This document shows, one piece after another, positions 35,391 to 43,711 of a stretch of 64,000 nt of DNA (the stretch's first letter is position 1; each line of letters opens with the position of its first letter). The translations under genes were made by a program, and so were the position numbers. The notes below the pieces were generated by a model. That model did no database searches, was not told the DNA's origin, and saw nothing but the letters and a program-made list of their open reading frames with translations. Source of the stretch: an uncultured Winogradskyella sp. (GTDB lineage: Bacteria; Bacteroidota; Bacteroidia; Flavobacteriales; Flavobacteriaceae); the NCBI RefSeq assembly GCF_947498345.1, contig NZ_CANMJY010000003.1:62001-126000 (forward strand), given 5' to 3'.

Positions 35391-35732
35391 ATGAAGATAG
35401 AAAACACAAAAGCACAAATGCGTAAAGGAGTGCTGGAATATTGCATCTTATCCATCTTAAAAGATGAAGATGCCTATGTTGCAGAAATTCTGGGCACACT
35501 AAAAGACGCAAAAATGCTTGTTGTAGAAGGAACCATATATCCACTATTAACAAGATTAAAGAATGCTGGGTTACTCAATTATCGTTGGGAAGAATCCACA
35601 TCCGGGCCACCAAGAAAATATTATGGTCTTACCGAAACAGGTAAACTGTTTCTTAAAGAGTTAAACACTACTTGGAGTGAATTACAAAATGCAGTTAACC
35701 TAGTAACAAGTACAAAAACAACAAAAAAATGA
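35391..35732 (+). CDS. PadR-family transcriptional regulator
   Basis: 113 residues, a single winged helix with the PadR pattern KAQMRKGVLEYCILSILKDE, EGTIYPLLTRLKNAGLL and SGPPRKYYGLTETGKLFLKE. The short form lacks a separate C-terminal dimerisation domain. The stop overlaps the PspC gene's ATG (ATGA), a classic pairing in Bacteroidota in which PadR is thought to repress its own operon. A 12-codon open frame (35356-35394) overlaps its start codon. Confidence 0.9.
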   Translation: MKIENTKAQMRKGVLEYCILSILKDEDAYVAEILGTLKDAKMLVVEGTIYPLLTRLKNAGLLNYRWEESTSGPPRKYYGLTETGKLFLKELNTTWSELQNAVNLVTSTKTTKK

Positions 35733-37504
35733 ATAAAACAGTCAATATAAATTTAGCAGGTATATTCTTCCATATAGACGAAGATGCATATCTTAAATTA
35801 TCACGCTATCTTGAGGCTATAAAACGTTCATTTACAGACTCTCAAGGTCGTTCAGAAATTATAGCAGACATAGAAGCGCGTATCGCAGAGTTATTCTCTG
35901 AGCGTATACAAAATGAAAAACAAGTTGTAGGTATTAAATTAGTTGATGAAGTCATCACCATAATGGGACAACCAGAAGACTACCTGGTTGATGATGAAAT
36001 CTTTGAAGATGAGCCACGAACTAAAAAATCTTACGATTCTAGACCTACAAAAAAACTATATAGAGATACAGATAATTCATATATAGGTGGTGTAGCAGCA
36101 GGACTAAGTCATTACTTCGGTATAGAATCCATTTGGATGCGACTCATTTGGTTATTATTGGCAATCGGATCTGGTGGTACATTTGTATTTATATATCTTA
36201 TCTTTTGGGCTCTGGTACCAGAAGCCAGAACTACAGCTGAAAAACTGACTATGACAGGTGATCCTGTTAACATCAGTAGCATTGAAAAAAAAATTAAAGA
36301 CGGCATTGATTCAGTATCAGAAACTGTAAAAAATGTTGATTTTAAAAAACACGGAGACAAGCTAAAAGAAGGCTTTGACAATGTTTCAGATAACATCTCA
36401 GAAACCGTAAAAAGTGTTGATTTTCAAAAACAAGGTAATCGTATAAAATCGAGCTCACAAACGTTTTTCGATTCTATTGGAAACATTATGATGTTTTTCC
36501 TTAAAGTTATCGCTAAGTTCATTGGAATTATATTAATTATAGTTGGTATTAGTACTCTACTAAGTTTAATTGTAGCATTCTTTACTGTTGGAGTTACTGA
36601 TGTTGTTTATTTTCCTGGAATGGATTTCATAGACGCAGCAAATGCCGCAGACATACCTAAATGGCTAATGTCTATGTTATTATTCTTTGCCATAGGAATA
36701 CCTTTCTTTTTTGTATTCTATCTGGGATTAAAAATTCTGGTAAATAACTTAAAATCTATAGGTAATGTAGCAAAATTCACCTTATTAGGCCTATGGCTAA
36801 TGGCAATTATTGGGTTGGTGATTATAGGAGTTAAGCAAGCAACCGAACATGCTTTTGATGCCAAAACTACTATAAAAGAACAATTAAACATCAAAGAAAA
36901 TGACACCTTAAAGCTAAGCATGTCTAGTGATACTTACAACGACTACTATTACAGACGAAACAACTATTATAAATTAATAGAAGATGAAAATGGTCGTATT
37001 ATTAAGTCTACTGATATAAGACTTGTGGTTAGGTCTACCAAAGATTCACTGGCATCGATTGTATTAGAAAAACAAGCACGAGGCAGTAGCTATAATGCAG
37101 CAAAATCGAGAGCGCAGAATATCAATTACAATTATAAGTTAAGCAATGGTAAACTTTTGTTAGATCCTTATTTAACAACAGATATTGAAAATAAGTTTAG
37201 TGATCAAGAAATCTTAGTGATGCTTTATTTACCAGAAGGCACAGTTCTTTATGCAGATGATAATACATATAGTTTTCATAGAAACTCAAGCTATTTCAAT
37301 GATATTTTAGATAATGGCATGGAAGAACATTACCTAAGAATAATTGAAGATGATACTGAATGTCTGGATTGTGAAGAGAAATTAAATGAAAATGAAGATA
37401 ATTTTGAAACCTCAGTAGAAAAATTGTCGTCTAATGAAGAAAAGCCAGAGGTTAGCCTCAAAATAGACGAGGATGGTGTAGATTTAGAAGTCAACGACAA
37501 TTGA
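35729..37504 (+). CDS. PspC-domain membrane protein with large C-terminal region
   Basis: 591 residues. A cytoplasmic N-terminal segment (NINLAGIFFHIDEDAYLKL, about 1-100, resembling an anti-sigma-like helical domain) precedes the PspC domain near 112-170. That domain has KKLYRDTDNSYIGGVAAGLS and HYFGIESIWMRLIWLLLAIG. A middle coiled region repeats the pattern KxxIxDGxDSVSETVKNVDFKK. Further membrane helices lie near 250-285, 310-335 and 350-370. The C-terminal extracytoplasmic part ends in a strongly acidic tail. PspC senses envelope stress in enteric bacteria, and here it probably works with the GIN-domain proteins downstream. Confidence 0.85.
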   Translation: MNKTVNINLAGIFFHIDEDAYLKLSRYLEAIKRSFTDSQGRSEIIADIEARIAELFSERIQNEKQVVGIKLVDEVITIMGQPEDYLVDDEIFEDEPRTKKSYDSRPTKKLYRDTDNSYIGGVAAGLSHYFGIESIWMRLIWLLLAIGSGGTFVFIYLIFWALVPEARTTAEKLTMTGDPVNISSIEKKIKDGIDSVSETVKNVDFKKHGDKLKEGFDNVSDNISETVKSVDFQKQGNRIKSSSQTFFDSIGNIMMFFLKVIAKFIGIILIIVGISTLLSLIVAFFTVGVTDVVYFPGMDFIDAANAADIPKWLMSMLLFFAIGIPFFFVFYLGLKILVNNLKSIGNVAKFTLLGLWLMAIIGLVIIGVKQATEHAFDAKTTIKEQLNIKENDTLKLSMSSDTYNDYYYRRNNYYKLIEDENGRIIKSTDIRLVVRSTKDSLASIVLEKQARGSSYNAAKSRAQNINYNYKLSNGKLLLDPYLTTDIENKFSDQEILVMLYLPEGTVLYADDNTYSFHRNSSYFNDILDNGMEEHYLRIIEDDTECLDCEEKLNENEDNFETSVEKLSSNEEKPEVSLKIDEDGVDLEVNDN

Positions 37505-37589
37505 AGCCTAAAAAATGACAGTTCAGTAAAATTAAATTTATATCAATCAAAAACCTACAGACATTTGTAGTGTATTTATCAATCAAAAA

Positions 37590-38390
37590 ATGAATCAATC
37601 AATCAAATTATTTTTGCTATGCAGTATCGGATTCCTTATGGCTTCTGGTATTGCATCAGCACAAATAGACAAAAAATCCGAACTTTTCAATACGCTTAAA
37701 GCTAAAGATAGTATTCTTTTTAAAATTGGATTTAACAAATGTGAAGTTGAAAAAAGTGCGGCATTAATGTCTAATGATTTAGAATTCTACCACGATAAAG
37801 GTGGTATCACAAATTCTAAAGAGGAATTTGTAAAAACAATGAGGAATGGGATTTGTAGAGAAAACAATCCTGAAAAAATTTATAGGTTTCTTGTTGAAGA
37901 AAGTTTAGAAGTATTTCCGATGTACAATAATGGAAAATTATACGGAGCATTACAAAACGGTAAGCATTTTTTTTCACCAGATAAAAACATGACCTATGAT
38001 AAGACTAACAACTATGCTTTGTTTTCGCATTTATGGATTATTGAAAATGATAAATGGAAGCTTAAACGTGTTATAAGTTATAATCATGTAGCAAAGGAGA
38101 TTAATAATGATACTGTTAAGTATTCTGTATCCGAAGATATTTTAGAAACTTATTCAGGGAAATACATGACAAAAACTGGTAAAGCAACAATTTCTGTAAA
38201 GAATAATACTTTGCAACTTCATGCAGGTGAAATGGTAGTTCTACTAAATCCCATATCAGAAAATATATTTGCGCATCCTAAAGCACCATTAACTTTTGAA
38301 TTTGCAAAGAATATCAAAGGAGAAATAATTAAAATGGTTGTTAGAGAAAACGGTAACATTGCTGAAGAAGTAAAAAAAATAAAACATTAA
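37590..38390 (+). CDS. Secreted NTF2-like (DUF4440) protein
   Basis: 266 residues. A signal peptide (about 1-25, ending ASAQ) is followed by an NTF2-like domain at about 30-160, with SELFNTLKAKDSILFKIGFN and DLEFYHDKGGITNSKEEFVK and ending HLWIIENDKWKLKRVISYNH. A second beta-rich domain at about 175-266 starts LETYSGKYMTKTGKATISV. NTF2-like folds bind small ligands or act as hydrolases. No catalytic motif stands out. Lies 85 bases downstream of the PspC gene on the same strand. Confidence 0.75.
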   Translation: MNQSIKLFLLCSIGFLMASGIASAQIDKKSELFNTLKAKDSILFKIGFNKCEVEKSAALMSNDLEFYHDKGGITNSKEEFVKTMRNGICRENNPEKIYRFLVEESLEVFPMYNNGKLYGALQNGKHFFSPDKNMTYDKTNNYALFSHLWIIENDKWKLKRVISYNHVAKEINNDTVKYSVSEDILETYSGKYMTKTGKATISVKNNTLQLHAGEMVVLLNPISENIFAHPKAPLTFEFAKNIKGEIIKMVVRENGNIAEEVKKIKH

Positions 38391-38413
38391 ATATCAATCA
38401 AAAATAAATCATC

Positions 38414-38453
38414 CTGAAACGGTTATACTGAGCACAGTAAAGATAGGTTTCAG
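38414..38453. repeat. Small REP-like palindromic element
   Basis: CTGAAAC (38414-38420) pairs with GTTTCAG (38447-38453). Inside is a second pair, TACTG (38426-38430) with CAGTA (38435-38439). The composition resembles the dispersed CCTGAA...TTCAGG and CTGAGC palindromes common between genes in Flavobacteriaceae. Only one copy is visible here, so repeat status is inferred. Confidence 0.4.
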
Positions 38454-38471
38454 ATTAAAACGTTAAAAATC

Positions 38472-39194
38472 ATGAGTACATTAGTAAGAGTAATAGTAAC
38501 AAGTATTATAAGTATCCTTATGCTTTCCTGCAATTTTCCACTTGGAACAGGAATAGATGGTAATAGAAATGTAGTAACCCAAGACAGAACTATTTCAAAC
38601 GACTTTGAGTCCATCAAAGTGAGTCAAGGTTTAGATCTTTACATTACGCAAAGTAATGATGTTGCACTTAATATTGAAGCCGATGAAAACCTACACGAGC
38701 TTATAATGACCGAAGTAGAAGACGGAGTATTACGTATCTATACTACAGAAAACATTAGAAGAGCAGCTTCAAGAAAAATTAACCTTAGTATTTCTAATAT
38801 TTCAGCTATTAAAGCGACAAGCGGTAGTGACGTATTTTCAACAAATACTATAGAAGTTGATGACTTAGAGCTAAATACTACTAGTGGTGCAGATATGAAA
38901 TTAGATGTAAAAACCGAAACATTAAATGTTCACTCTACAAGCGGAAGCGATATAAGACTTAGCGGAACTACCACTATGTTAATTGCAGAGGCAACAAGTG
39001 GTAGCGATATCGAAGCATCAAATTTAAAAGCCGAAACCTCTAAAGTAAAAGCGACGAGTGGTGCAGATATTTCCGTTAACACATCTAAAGAACTAATAGC
39101 TAGAGCTACAAGTGGCGCAGACATTAGATATTCTGGAAGTCCAGAAAAAATAGATAAATCCGATAGTTCTTCAGGTAGCGTTAGAGGAAATTAA
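38472..39194 (+). CDS. GIN-domain (DUF2807) lipoprotein with TSG repeats
   Basis: 240 residues. A lipoprotein signal has lipobox LMLSC near residue 18. A head GIN domain with a right-handed beta-helix follows. Six copies of TSGSD/TSGAD at intervals of about 19-20 residues (starting near residue 118) form the coil corners, and NRNVVTQDRTISNDFESIKV opens the domain. GIN proteins are envelope-facing and usually accompany PspC genes. The role is unknown but the repeat regularity suggests a stacked solenoid. It is separated from the previous gene by a REP-like palindrome. Confidence 0.85.
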   Translation: MSTLVRVIVTSIISILMLSCNFPLGTGIDGNRNVVTQDRTISNDFESIKVSQGLDLYITQSNDVALNIEADENLHELIMTEVEDGVLRIYTTENIRRAASRKINLSISNISAIKATSGSDVFSTNTIEVDDLELNTTSGADMKLDVKTETLNVHSTSGSDIRLSGTTTMLIAEATSGSDIEASNLKAETSKVKATSGADISVNTSKELIARATSGADIRYSGSPEKIDKSDSSSGSVRGN

Positions 39195-39379
39195 ACACAT
39201 ACTGACTTATTATAAACATGTTTATTTATAGCACATAAACAACTTATAACCAATCAATTATAAACCGTTTTAAATTCTTTATGGAGTTTGGGACGGTTTT
39301 TGTATATCTTTGTTTAATAGCTTTAAAAGTGACATTATCATTGATTTGTGTCTTATTAATAGCGAAATAAACAAAATAC

Positions 39380-40210
39380 ATGAAAAAATTATTACTTATT
39401 CTAATGGTATTTATGGTTGTAGTACCAACTATAATAGCACAAGAGAAAATAAAGGGTGATAGAAATGTAACCATTAAGCAAACGTATATTGATGATTTTG
39501 AATCGATAGTTGTCGATGGAGATTTTTCTATTGAAATTGTCTACAATAGTAAACCTTCTGTAAATGTTGAAGCCGATGATAACCTACATGAAGTTATACA
39601 GTTTGATGTCGTTGATGGCGTTCTCACATTTGTAGAGACTATGCGTATCACTTCAAAAAAGAAACTAAATATTACGGTAAATTATGGTGATGCCTTAAAG
39701 CATATTGAAACCAAAGGCGATGGAGAAATTAGGTCACTAACTTCAATGGAGCTTGGTGATGCTACTTTAACCACCTCAGGTAACTCAAGAGCGTATTTAA
39801 ATATTAGAGCAAAGAATTTTTTGTATAAAAGCTCGGGGAAATCAAAAACACGATTAAATTTAACTGCAGATTCTACTAAAGTTGAGCTTAGTGATAATAG
39901 TAAACTAGACGCTTTAATAAATAGTACAGTTGCAGACTTTGACTTGTACTTACGCTCTGATGCCGTAATTGAAGGTCAAGCAAATAATGCCATAATTCGA
40001 TTAGACAACTCAACTAATTTTAACAGTCCTAGGTTTGATGTTAAATCTGTAGATGCCATTTTAGAAGATAATAGTGATCTAACAATTGCCTCAACTGAAA
40101 GTATTACAATAGCAGCTTCTGGTGATAGTGAAATTTATTTATATGGAAATCCGGCAATTACCATCACTAAGTTTGAAGATACTGCAAAACTACAGAAAAA
40201 GAAGCGCTAA
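39380..40210 (+). CDS. GIN-domain (DUF2807) secreted protein
   Basis: 276 residues. A signal peptide (1-20, ending IIAQ) is followed by a GIN/DUF2807 beta-helix domain: VTIKQTYIDDFESIVVDGDF, EADDNLHEVIQFDVVDGVL, then stacked strands up to SIDxx-type turns and a terminal GDSEIYLYGNPAITITKFED. It is a relative of the lipoprotein at 38472 (both contain VxxEADxNLHExI and an FESI start) but lacks the TSG corners. A TATCTTTG element (39305-39312) upstream suggests an independent promoter. A strong terminator follows. Confidence 0.85.
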   Translation: MKKLLLILMVFMVVVPTIIAQEKIKGDRNVTIKQTYIDDFESIVVDGDFSIEIVYNSKPSVNVEADDNLHEVIQFDVVDGVLTFVETMRITSKKKLNITVNYGDALKHIETKGDGEIRSLTSMELGDATLTTSGNSRAYLNIRAKNFLYKSSGKSKTRLNLTADSTKVELSDNSKLDALINSTVADFDLYLRSDAVIEGQANNAIIRLDNSTNFNSPRFDVKSVDAILEDNSDLTIASTESITIAASGDSEIYLYGNPAITITKFEDTAKLQKKKR

Positions 40211-40233
40211 TCAAGGTCTAAAAATCAATAACT

Positions 40234-40266
40234 AAAAAAGCCGAAGTTTCTCACTTCGGCTTTTTT
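40234..40266. terminator. Bidirectional terminator between the GIN gene and trxB
   Basis: A perfect 14-bp stem, AAAAAAGCCGAAGT (40234-40247) with ACTTCGGCTTTTTT (40253-40266), around a TTCTC loop, lies between convergent genes. Confidence 0.92.
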
Positions 40267-40283
40267 ATTCTTTTATATCCTAA

Positions 40284-41267
40284 TTAATTATAAGTAGATG
40301 TTGCTACTTCAAAATCAGCATCTTTAGCTGCCAAATAACGTTCGGCATCTAAGGCTGCCATACAACCTGTTCCTGCTGCAGTAATAGCTTGTCTATAAAC
40401 ATGATCTGCAGCATCACCACTTACAAATACACCTTCAACATTAGTTTTACTAGTACCTGGCTCAGCGTTAATAATATAACCTGTTTCGTCTAAATCTAAA
40501 TAATCCCTAAATATATCTGTATTTGGTTTGTGACCAATAGCAACAAAAAATCCTGTAGCAAGAATCTCATGTTTCTCATTAGTTAGGTTGTTAAACACTC
40601 TAACTCCAGTAACTACTTGACCATCACCTAAAACTTCTTCGGTCTCAGTATTATATAAAATTTCTATGTTCTCGGTATTTTTAACACGATTAGCCATAAT
40701 CTTAGATGCTCTAAACTCATCACGTCTTACCAACATAGTAACCTTCTTACAAAGTTTAGATAAATAATGTGCTTCTTCACAAGCTGAATCTCCAGCTCCT
40801 ACAATAACAACTTCTTGATTTCTGTAAAAGAACCCATCACAAACTGCACATGCAGAAACACCACCTCCGAGCTTCAAGTATTTTTGCTCAGATGGTAATC
40901 CCAAATATTTTGCAGATGCTCCTGTAGAGATGATTATTGTAGATGCATGTATCTCGGTTTCACCATTAACCCAAACTTTATGTATATCACCAGAGAAATC
41001 TACCTTAGTAATCCAACCATGGCGCACATCTGTACCAAAACGTTCGGCTTGCTTTTGCAGCTGAATCATCATTTCCGGACCAGTAATACCATCTGGGTAT
41101 CCAGGGAAATTTTCAACATCATTAGTTGTTGTTAATTGACCACCAGGTTGCTCCCCTTGGTAAAGCACAGGAGCCATGTTAGCTCTGGAAGCATATATAG
41201 CAGCAGTATAACCTGCAGGTCCCGAACCTATTATTAAACATTTTACGTTTTCAATTGTATCTGACAT
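40284..41267 (-). CDS. trxB: Thioredoxin-disulfide reductase
   Basis: About 327 residues. The FAD motif is CLIIGSGPAGYTAAIYASRA, the redox-active pair is SACAVCDGFF (CxxC near residue 140), the NADPH motif is VVIVGAGDSACEEAHYLSKL, and the FAD-closing motif is VEGVFVSGDAAD. It reduces thioredoxin with NADPH in the cytoplasm. An in-frame ATG at 41291 would add eight residues. I prefer MSDTIENVKC at 41267, because a TACTTTTG -7 element (41289-41296) overlaps the outer ATG. Confidence 0.95.
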   Translation of the reverse strand: MSDTIENVKCLIIGSGPAGYTAAIYASRANMAPVLYQGEQPGGQLTTTNDVENFPGYPDGITGPEMMIQLQKQAERFGTDVRHGWITKVDFSGDIHKVWVNGETEIHASTIIISTGASAKYLGLPSEQKYLKLGGGVSACAVCDGFFYRNQEVVIVGAGDSACEEAHYLSKLCKKVTMLVRRDEFRASKIMANRVKNTENIEILYNTETEEVLGDGQVVTGVRVFNNLTNEKHEILATGFFVAIGHKPNTDIFRDYLDLDETGYIINAEPGTSKTNVEGVFVSGDAADHVYRQAITAAGTGCMAALDAERYLAAKDADFEVATSTYN

Positions 41268-41288
41268 ATCTTGCATTTTATTACATAA

Positions 41289-41296
41289 CAAAAGTA
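41289..41296 (-). promoter_or_regulatory. Bacteroidota -7 element of trxB
   Basis: TACTTTTG on the minus strand (TAnnTTTG), 21 bases before the preferred trxB ATG at 41267. No consensus -33 TTG. Confidence 0.45.
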
Positions 41297-41426
41297 GGTT
41301 TTTTGGTTAAATCCTTACACAGAAGTTATCAACACTTGTTATCGTATCATAAAGATTCTTAATTACTTCATTTTCTCAATTTAATTTCTTAATTTTTAGG
41401 TGTTTAATGGCAAAATCTAACCTGTT

Positions 41427-41906
41427 ATGAAATCTAAAACCTTAATCTTAAGCATAATATTGTCACTTACGTTTTCGTGTAAAGACAAACCAAAAAGTAA
41501 TGTTGACACTCCAGAAGTAAACACAACGCTAGAAGAACTTAATAACAATCTAAAAGGGACCTGGGAACTTACTGGATTTTATAATTATAAGGATAATGTT
41601 ATTGTGGATTCTTTTAAAATGAATCCCGAATTTAGACAACTCAAAATGTATACAGACACCAAAGTGATGTGGTGTAAGCATAGACCCGCAGACTCTTCAG
41701 AGTGGTTTGGCTATGGTACATATAACTATAATGGTAATAAGCTTACTGAAATCTTAGATTTTGGCTCAACCGTAATGGATGAAGTCATTGCAGAAAATAA
41801 AGAATTTACATTTGAATTATCCTTGTCAACCAATAAATTTCAACAAATAGAACTTGATGAAGATGGCAATAGAATCTACTCTGAGAACTATGTGAGGGTG
41901 GAATAA
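41427..41906 (+). CDS. Lipocalin-like lipoprotein of unknown function
   Basis: 159 residues. A lipoprotein signal has lipobox LTFSC (Cys near 18). After a polar linker, a compact beta domain opens LKGTWELTGFYNYKDNVIVD and shows YTDTKVMWCKHRPADSSEWF. The GTWELTG start is typical of lipocalin-like domains in Bacteroidota. No ligand or pathway can be assigned. Its terminator is shared with the convergent tRNA-Pro gene. Confidence 0.65.
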   Translation: MKSKTLILSIILSLTFSCKDKPKSNVDTPEVNTTLEELNNNLKGTWELTGFYNYKDNVIVDSFKMNPEFRQLKMYTDTKVMWCKHRPADSSEWFGYGTYNYNGNKLTEILDFGSTVMDEVIAENKEFTFELSLSTNKFQQIELDEDGNRIYSENYVRVE

Positions 41907-41935
41907 AAAAAGCTCAGTAAAAACTGAGCTTTTTT
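41906..41935. terminator. Bidirectional terminator shared by the lipoprotein gene and tRNA-Pro
   Basis: AAAAAAGCTCAG (41906-41917) pairs with CTGAGCTTTTTT (41924-41935), loop TAAAAA. It overlaps the lipoprotein stop region and ends one base before the tRNA 3' end region. Confidence 0.9.
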
Positions 41936-41936
41936 G

Positions 41937-42011
41937 TCGGGGTGGCAGGATTCGAACCTGCGACCTCCGCGTCCCAAACGCGGCGCGATAACCGGGCTAC
42001 GCTACACCCCG
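41937..42011 (-). tRNA. tRNA-Pro (anticodon TGG)
   Basis: On the minus strand the 7-bp acceptor stem CGGGGTG/CACCCCG, discriminator A, a D-arm, and anticodon stem CCGCG/CGCGG with loop TTTGGGA (anticodon TGG) form a full 75-nt cloverleaf. The T-arm is GCAGG-TTCGAAT-CCTGC. CCA is not encoded. A canonical Bacteroidota promoter lies directly upstream. Confidence 0.97.
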
Positions 42012-42034
42012 AAATGGTTATCATTTTAGGATTG

Positions 42035-42063
42035 CAAATATAGAGTTTTTCTTTACAATCCAA
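42035..42063 (-). promoter_or_regulatory. Canonical Bacteroidota promoter of tRNA-Pro
   Basis: On the minus strand TTG (42061-42063), 18 bases, then TATATTTG (42035-42042) match the -33 TTG and -7 TAnnTTTG consensus. The 5' end of the tRNA follows 24 bases downstream. Confidence 0.75.
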
Positions 42064-42109
42064 CAACATTTTTTTAACTTTAAAAATTGGTTCATTATCC
42101 TTTTTAATC

Positions 42110-43210
42110 ATGAAATTAAAACTTCCTATTCTCGGGCTAATCCTTATAAGTATATTGACTTGTGCTCAAGACAAAAACCCAATCAATACCAAAAATGGTT
42201 ATGAAATTGCAGTACCGAATTTAGATATTCCGTGGGCTTTTACATTCCTTCCAGATGGTTCAATGTTAATAAATGAAAAAGCGGGTCAACTTATTCATTT
42301 TAAAAACGACAAGAAGATTCAAATTTCTGGATTACCCGAAATATACGTTAGAGGTCAGGGTGGATTGATGGACATAACACTCCATCCAAATTACAAAGAT
42401 AATGGCTGGATTTATTTTTCATATGCATCTTCAAAAGGTGAAGGGTCTGGAGGAAACACCACTATCGCAAGGGCCAAATTAAAAGATAATACCCTAATAA
42501 ATGTTGAAGTACTATATAAAGCTGAACCAAATTCCAGAAGAGGTCAACATTTTGGATCACGAATAGTTTTCGATAAAGATGGTTATCTGTTTTTTACCAT
42601 TGGTGATCGCGGAGATAGAGATACAAACCCACAAGACCTCACTAGAGATTGTGGCAAAGTATATCGTCTCAATACTGATGGGTCTATACCAGATGATAAT
42701 CCTTTCTCAAATAGATCGAACGTAAAAAAAGCGATTTACTCATATGGTCATCGCAACCCTCAAGGCATGGCGCTTCATCCTAAAACAGGAAACATTTGGA
42801 CGCATGAGCACGGACCAAAAGGTGGGGATGAAATTAATATTATCGAAGCTGGCAAAAATTATGGCTGGCCAGTTATAAGCTATGGCGTAAACTACAGCGG
42901 AACAAAGTTTACAGAAATTACAGAAAAAGAAGGCATGGAACAACCTATTCATTATTGGACACCTTCCATTGCACCAAGTGGAATGGCATTTATTAATAGT
43001 GATAAATACGATAATTGGAATGGTAACCTTTTGGTAGGATCACTAAAATTTCAATATCTAGATATGTGCACTTTAGAAGGTAATAAGGTGATAAAGGAAG
43101 AGCGTTTGTTAAATGGATTGGGAAGAGTAAGATGTGTCGAACAAGGCCCTGATGGTTATATTTATGTTGGTATTGAGAATTTAGGAATTGTAAAACTCAT
43201 AAAAAAATGA
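42110..43210 (+). CDS. PQQ-dependent sugar dehydrogenase (soluble aldose/sorbosone type)
   Basis: 366 residues. A signal peptide (about 1-19) is followed by a six-bladed propeller of the GSDH family. Landmarks are LDIPWAFTFLPDGSMLINEK, GQGGLMDITLHPNY, RGQHFGSRIVFDKDGYLFFT, GDRGDRDTNPQDL, YGHRNPQGMALHPKTG and EHGPKGGDEINIIEAGKNYG. These include the catalytic-region histidine and the arginines for PQQ. It oxidises sugars to lactones in the periplasm. The actual substrate and use of PQQ are family inferences. The stop overlaps a cytochrome c gene by four bases, a likely electron acceptor. Confidence 0.88.
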   Translation: MKLKLPILGLILISILTCAQDKNPINTKNGYEIAVPNLDIPWAFTFLPDGSMLINEKAGQLIHFKNDKKIQISGLPEIYVRGQGGLMDITLHPNYKDNGWIYFSYASSKGEGSGGNTTIARAKLKDNTLINVEVLYKAEPNSRRGQHFGSRIVFDKDGYLFFTIGDRGDRDTNPQDLTRDCGKVYRLNTDGSIPDDNPFSNRSNVKKAIYSYGHRNPQGMALHPKTGNIWTHEHGPKGGDEINIIEAGKNYGWPVISYGVNYSGTKFTEITEKEGMEQPIHYWTPSIAPSGMAFINSDKYDNWNGNLLVGSLKFQYLDMCTLEGNKVIKEERLLNGLGRVRCVEQGPDGYIYVGIENLGIVKLIKK

Positions 43211-43653
43211 TAAAAGCATCTAAATATATATTACTGTTAGTAATAATAGTATCATGCAATTCAAAAGAAAAAACAACTAATAGCGTTGACTATCCAGAAA
43301 AAACATCATTAACCCAGTTCTCTCCAGAATTAAAAAAAAGTATGGAACGTGGCAAATTAGTTTATGATGATATGTGCATCACATGCCATATGAACAATGG
43401 CAAAGGTGTGACAAAAGCCTTTCCACCATTGGCAGATTCTGACTATTTAAGAGAAAATCAAAATGAAAGTATTTTAGGAATTAAAAACGGAATGTCTGGA
43501 GAAATAATCGTCAATGATATAACTTACAATAGTGTTATGACACCTCTTGGGCTTTCTAATGAGGAAGTTGCAGATGTAATGAATTACATCAACAACAGTT
43601 GGGGGAATAAGATAGATAACTTTGTAACCTCAGAAAAAGTTTCAGAATTATAG
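43207..43653 (+). CDS. Class I cytochrome c lipoprotein
   Basis: 148 residues. A lipoprotein signal has lipobox LVIIVSC (Cys near 17). One haem-binding CITCH motif lies near residue 59, in YDDMCITCHMNNGKGVTKAF. The distal methionine is probably in NSVMTPLGLSNEEVADVMNY. Periplasmic and membrane-anchored, it is co-translated with the upstream sugar dehydrogenase and probably passes its electrons to the respiratory chain. A short intergenic gap follows before the uridine kinase gene. Confidence 0.9.
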   Translation: MIKASKYILLLVIIVSCNSKEKTTNSVDYPEKTSLTQFSPELKKSMERGKLVYDDMCITCHMNNGKGVTKAFPPLADSDYLRENQNESILGIKNGMSGEIIVNDITYNSVMTPLGLSNEEVADVMNYINNSWGNKIDNFVTSEKVSEL

Positions 43654-43711
43654 GTTAGCAATGTGCTTAAATAATTAAATTTGTGAGACGCAACTAAATC
43701 AAAATTAAAAT

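Noticed and set aside
38930..39124. Minus-strand open frame through the GIN lipoprotein gene
   Set aside because: It is the antisense shadow of the TSG-repeat region. The repeat pattern makes long antisense frames likely and no gene features are present.
41326..41334. TTATCAACA, similar to a DnaA box, upstream of trxB
   Set aside because: A single site that differs from the TTATCCACA consensus, with no cluster and no AT-rich unwinding region. Nothing else suggests a replication origin.
43207..43653. Photosynthetic or denitrification-type cytochrome
   Set aside because: Only a single CxxCH haem site and no accessory genes. The overlap with a sugar dehydrogenase gives a simpler explanation.
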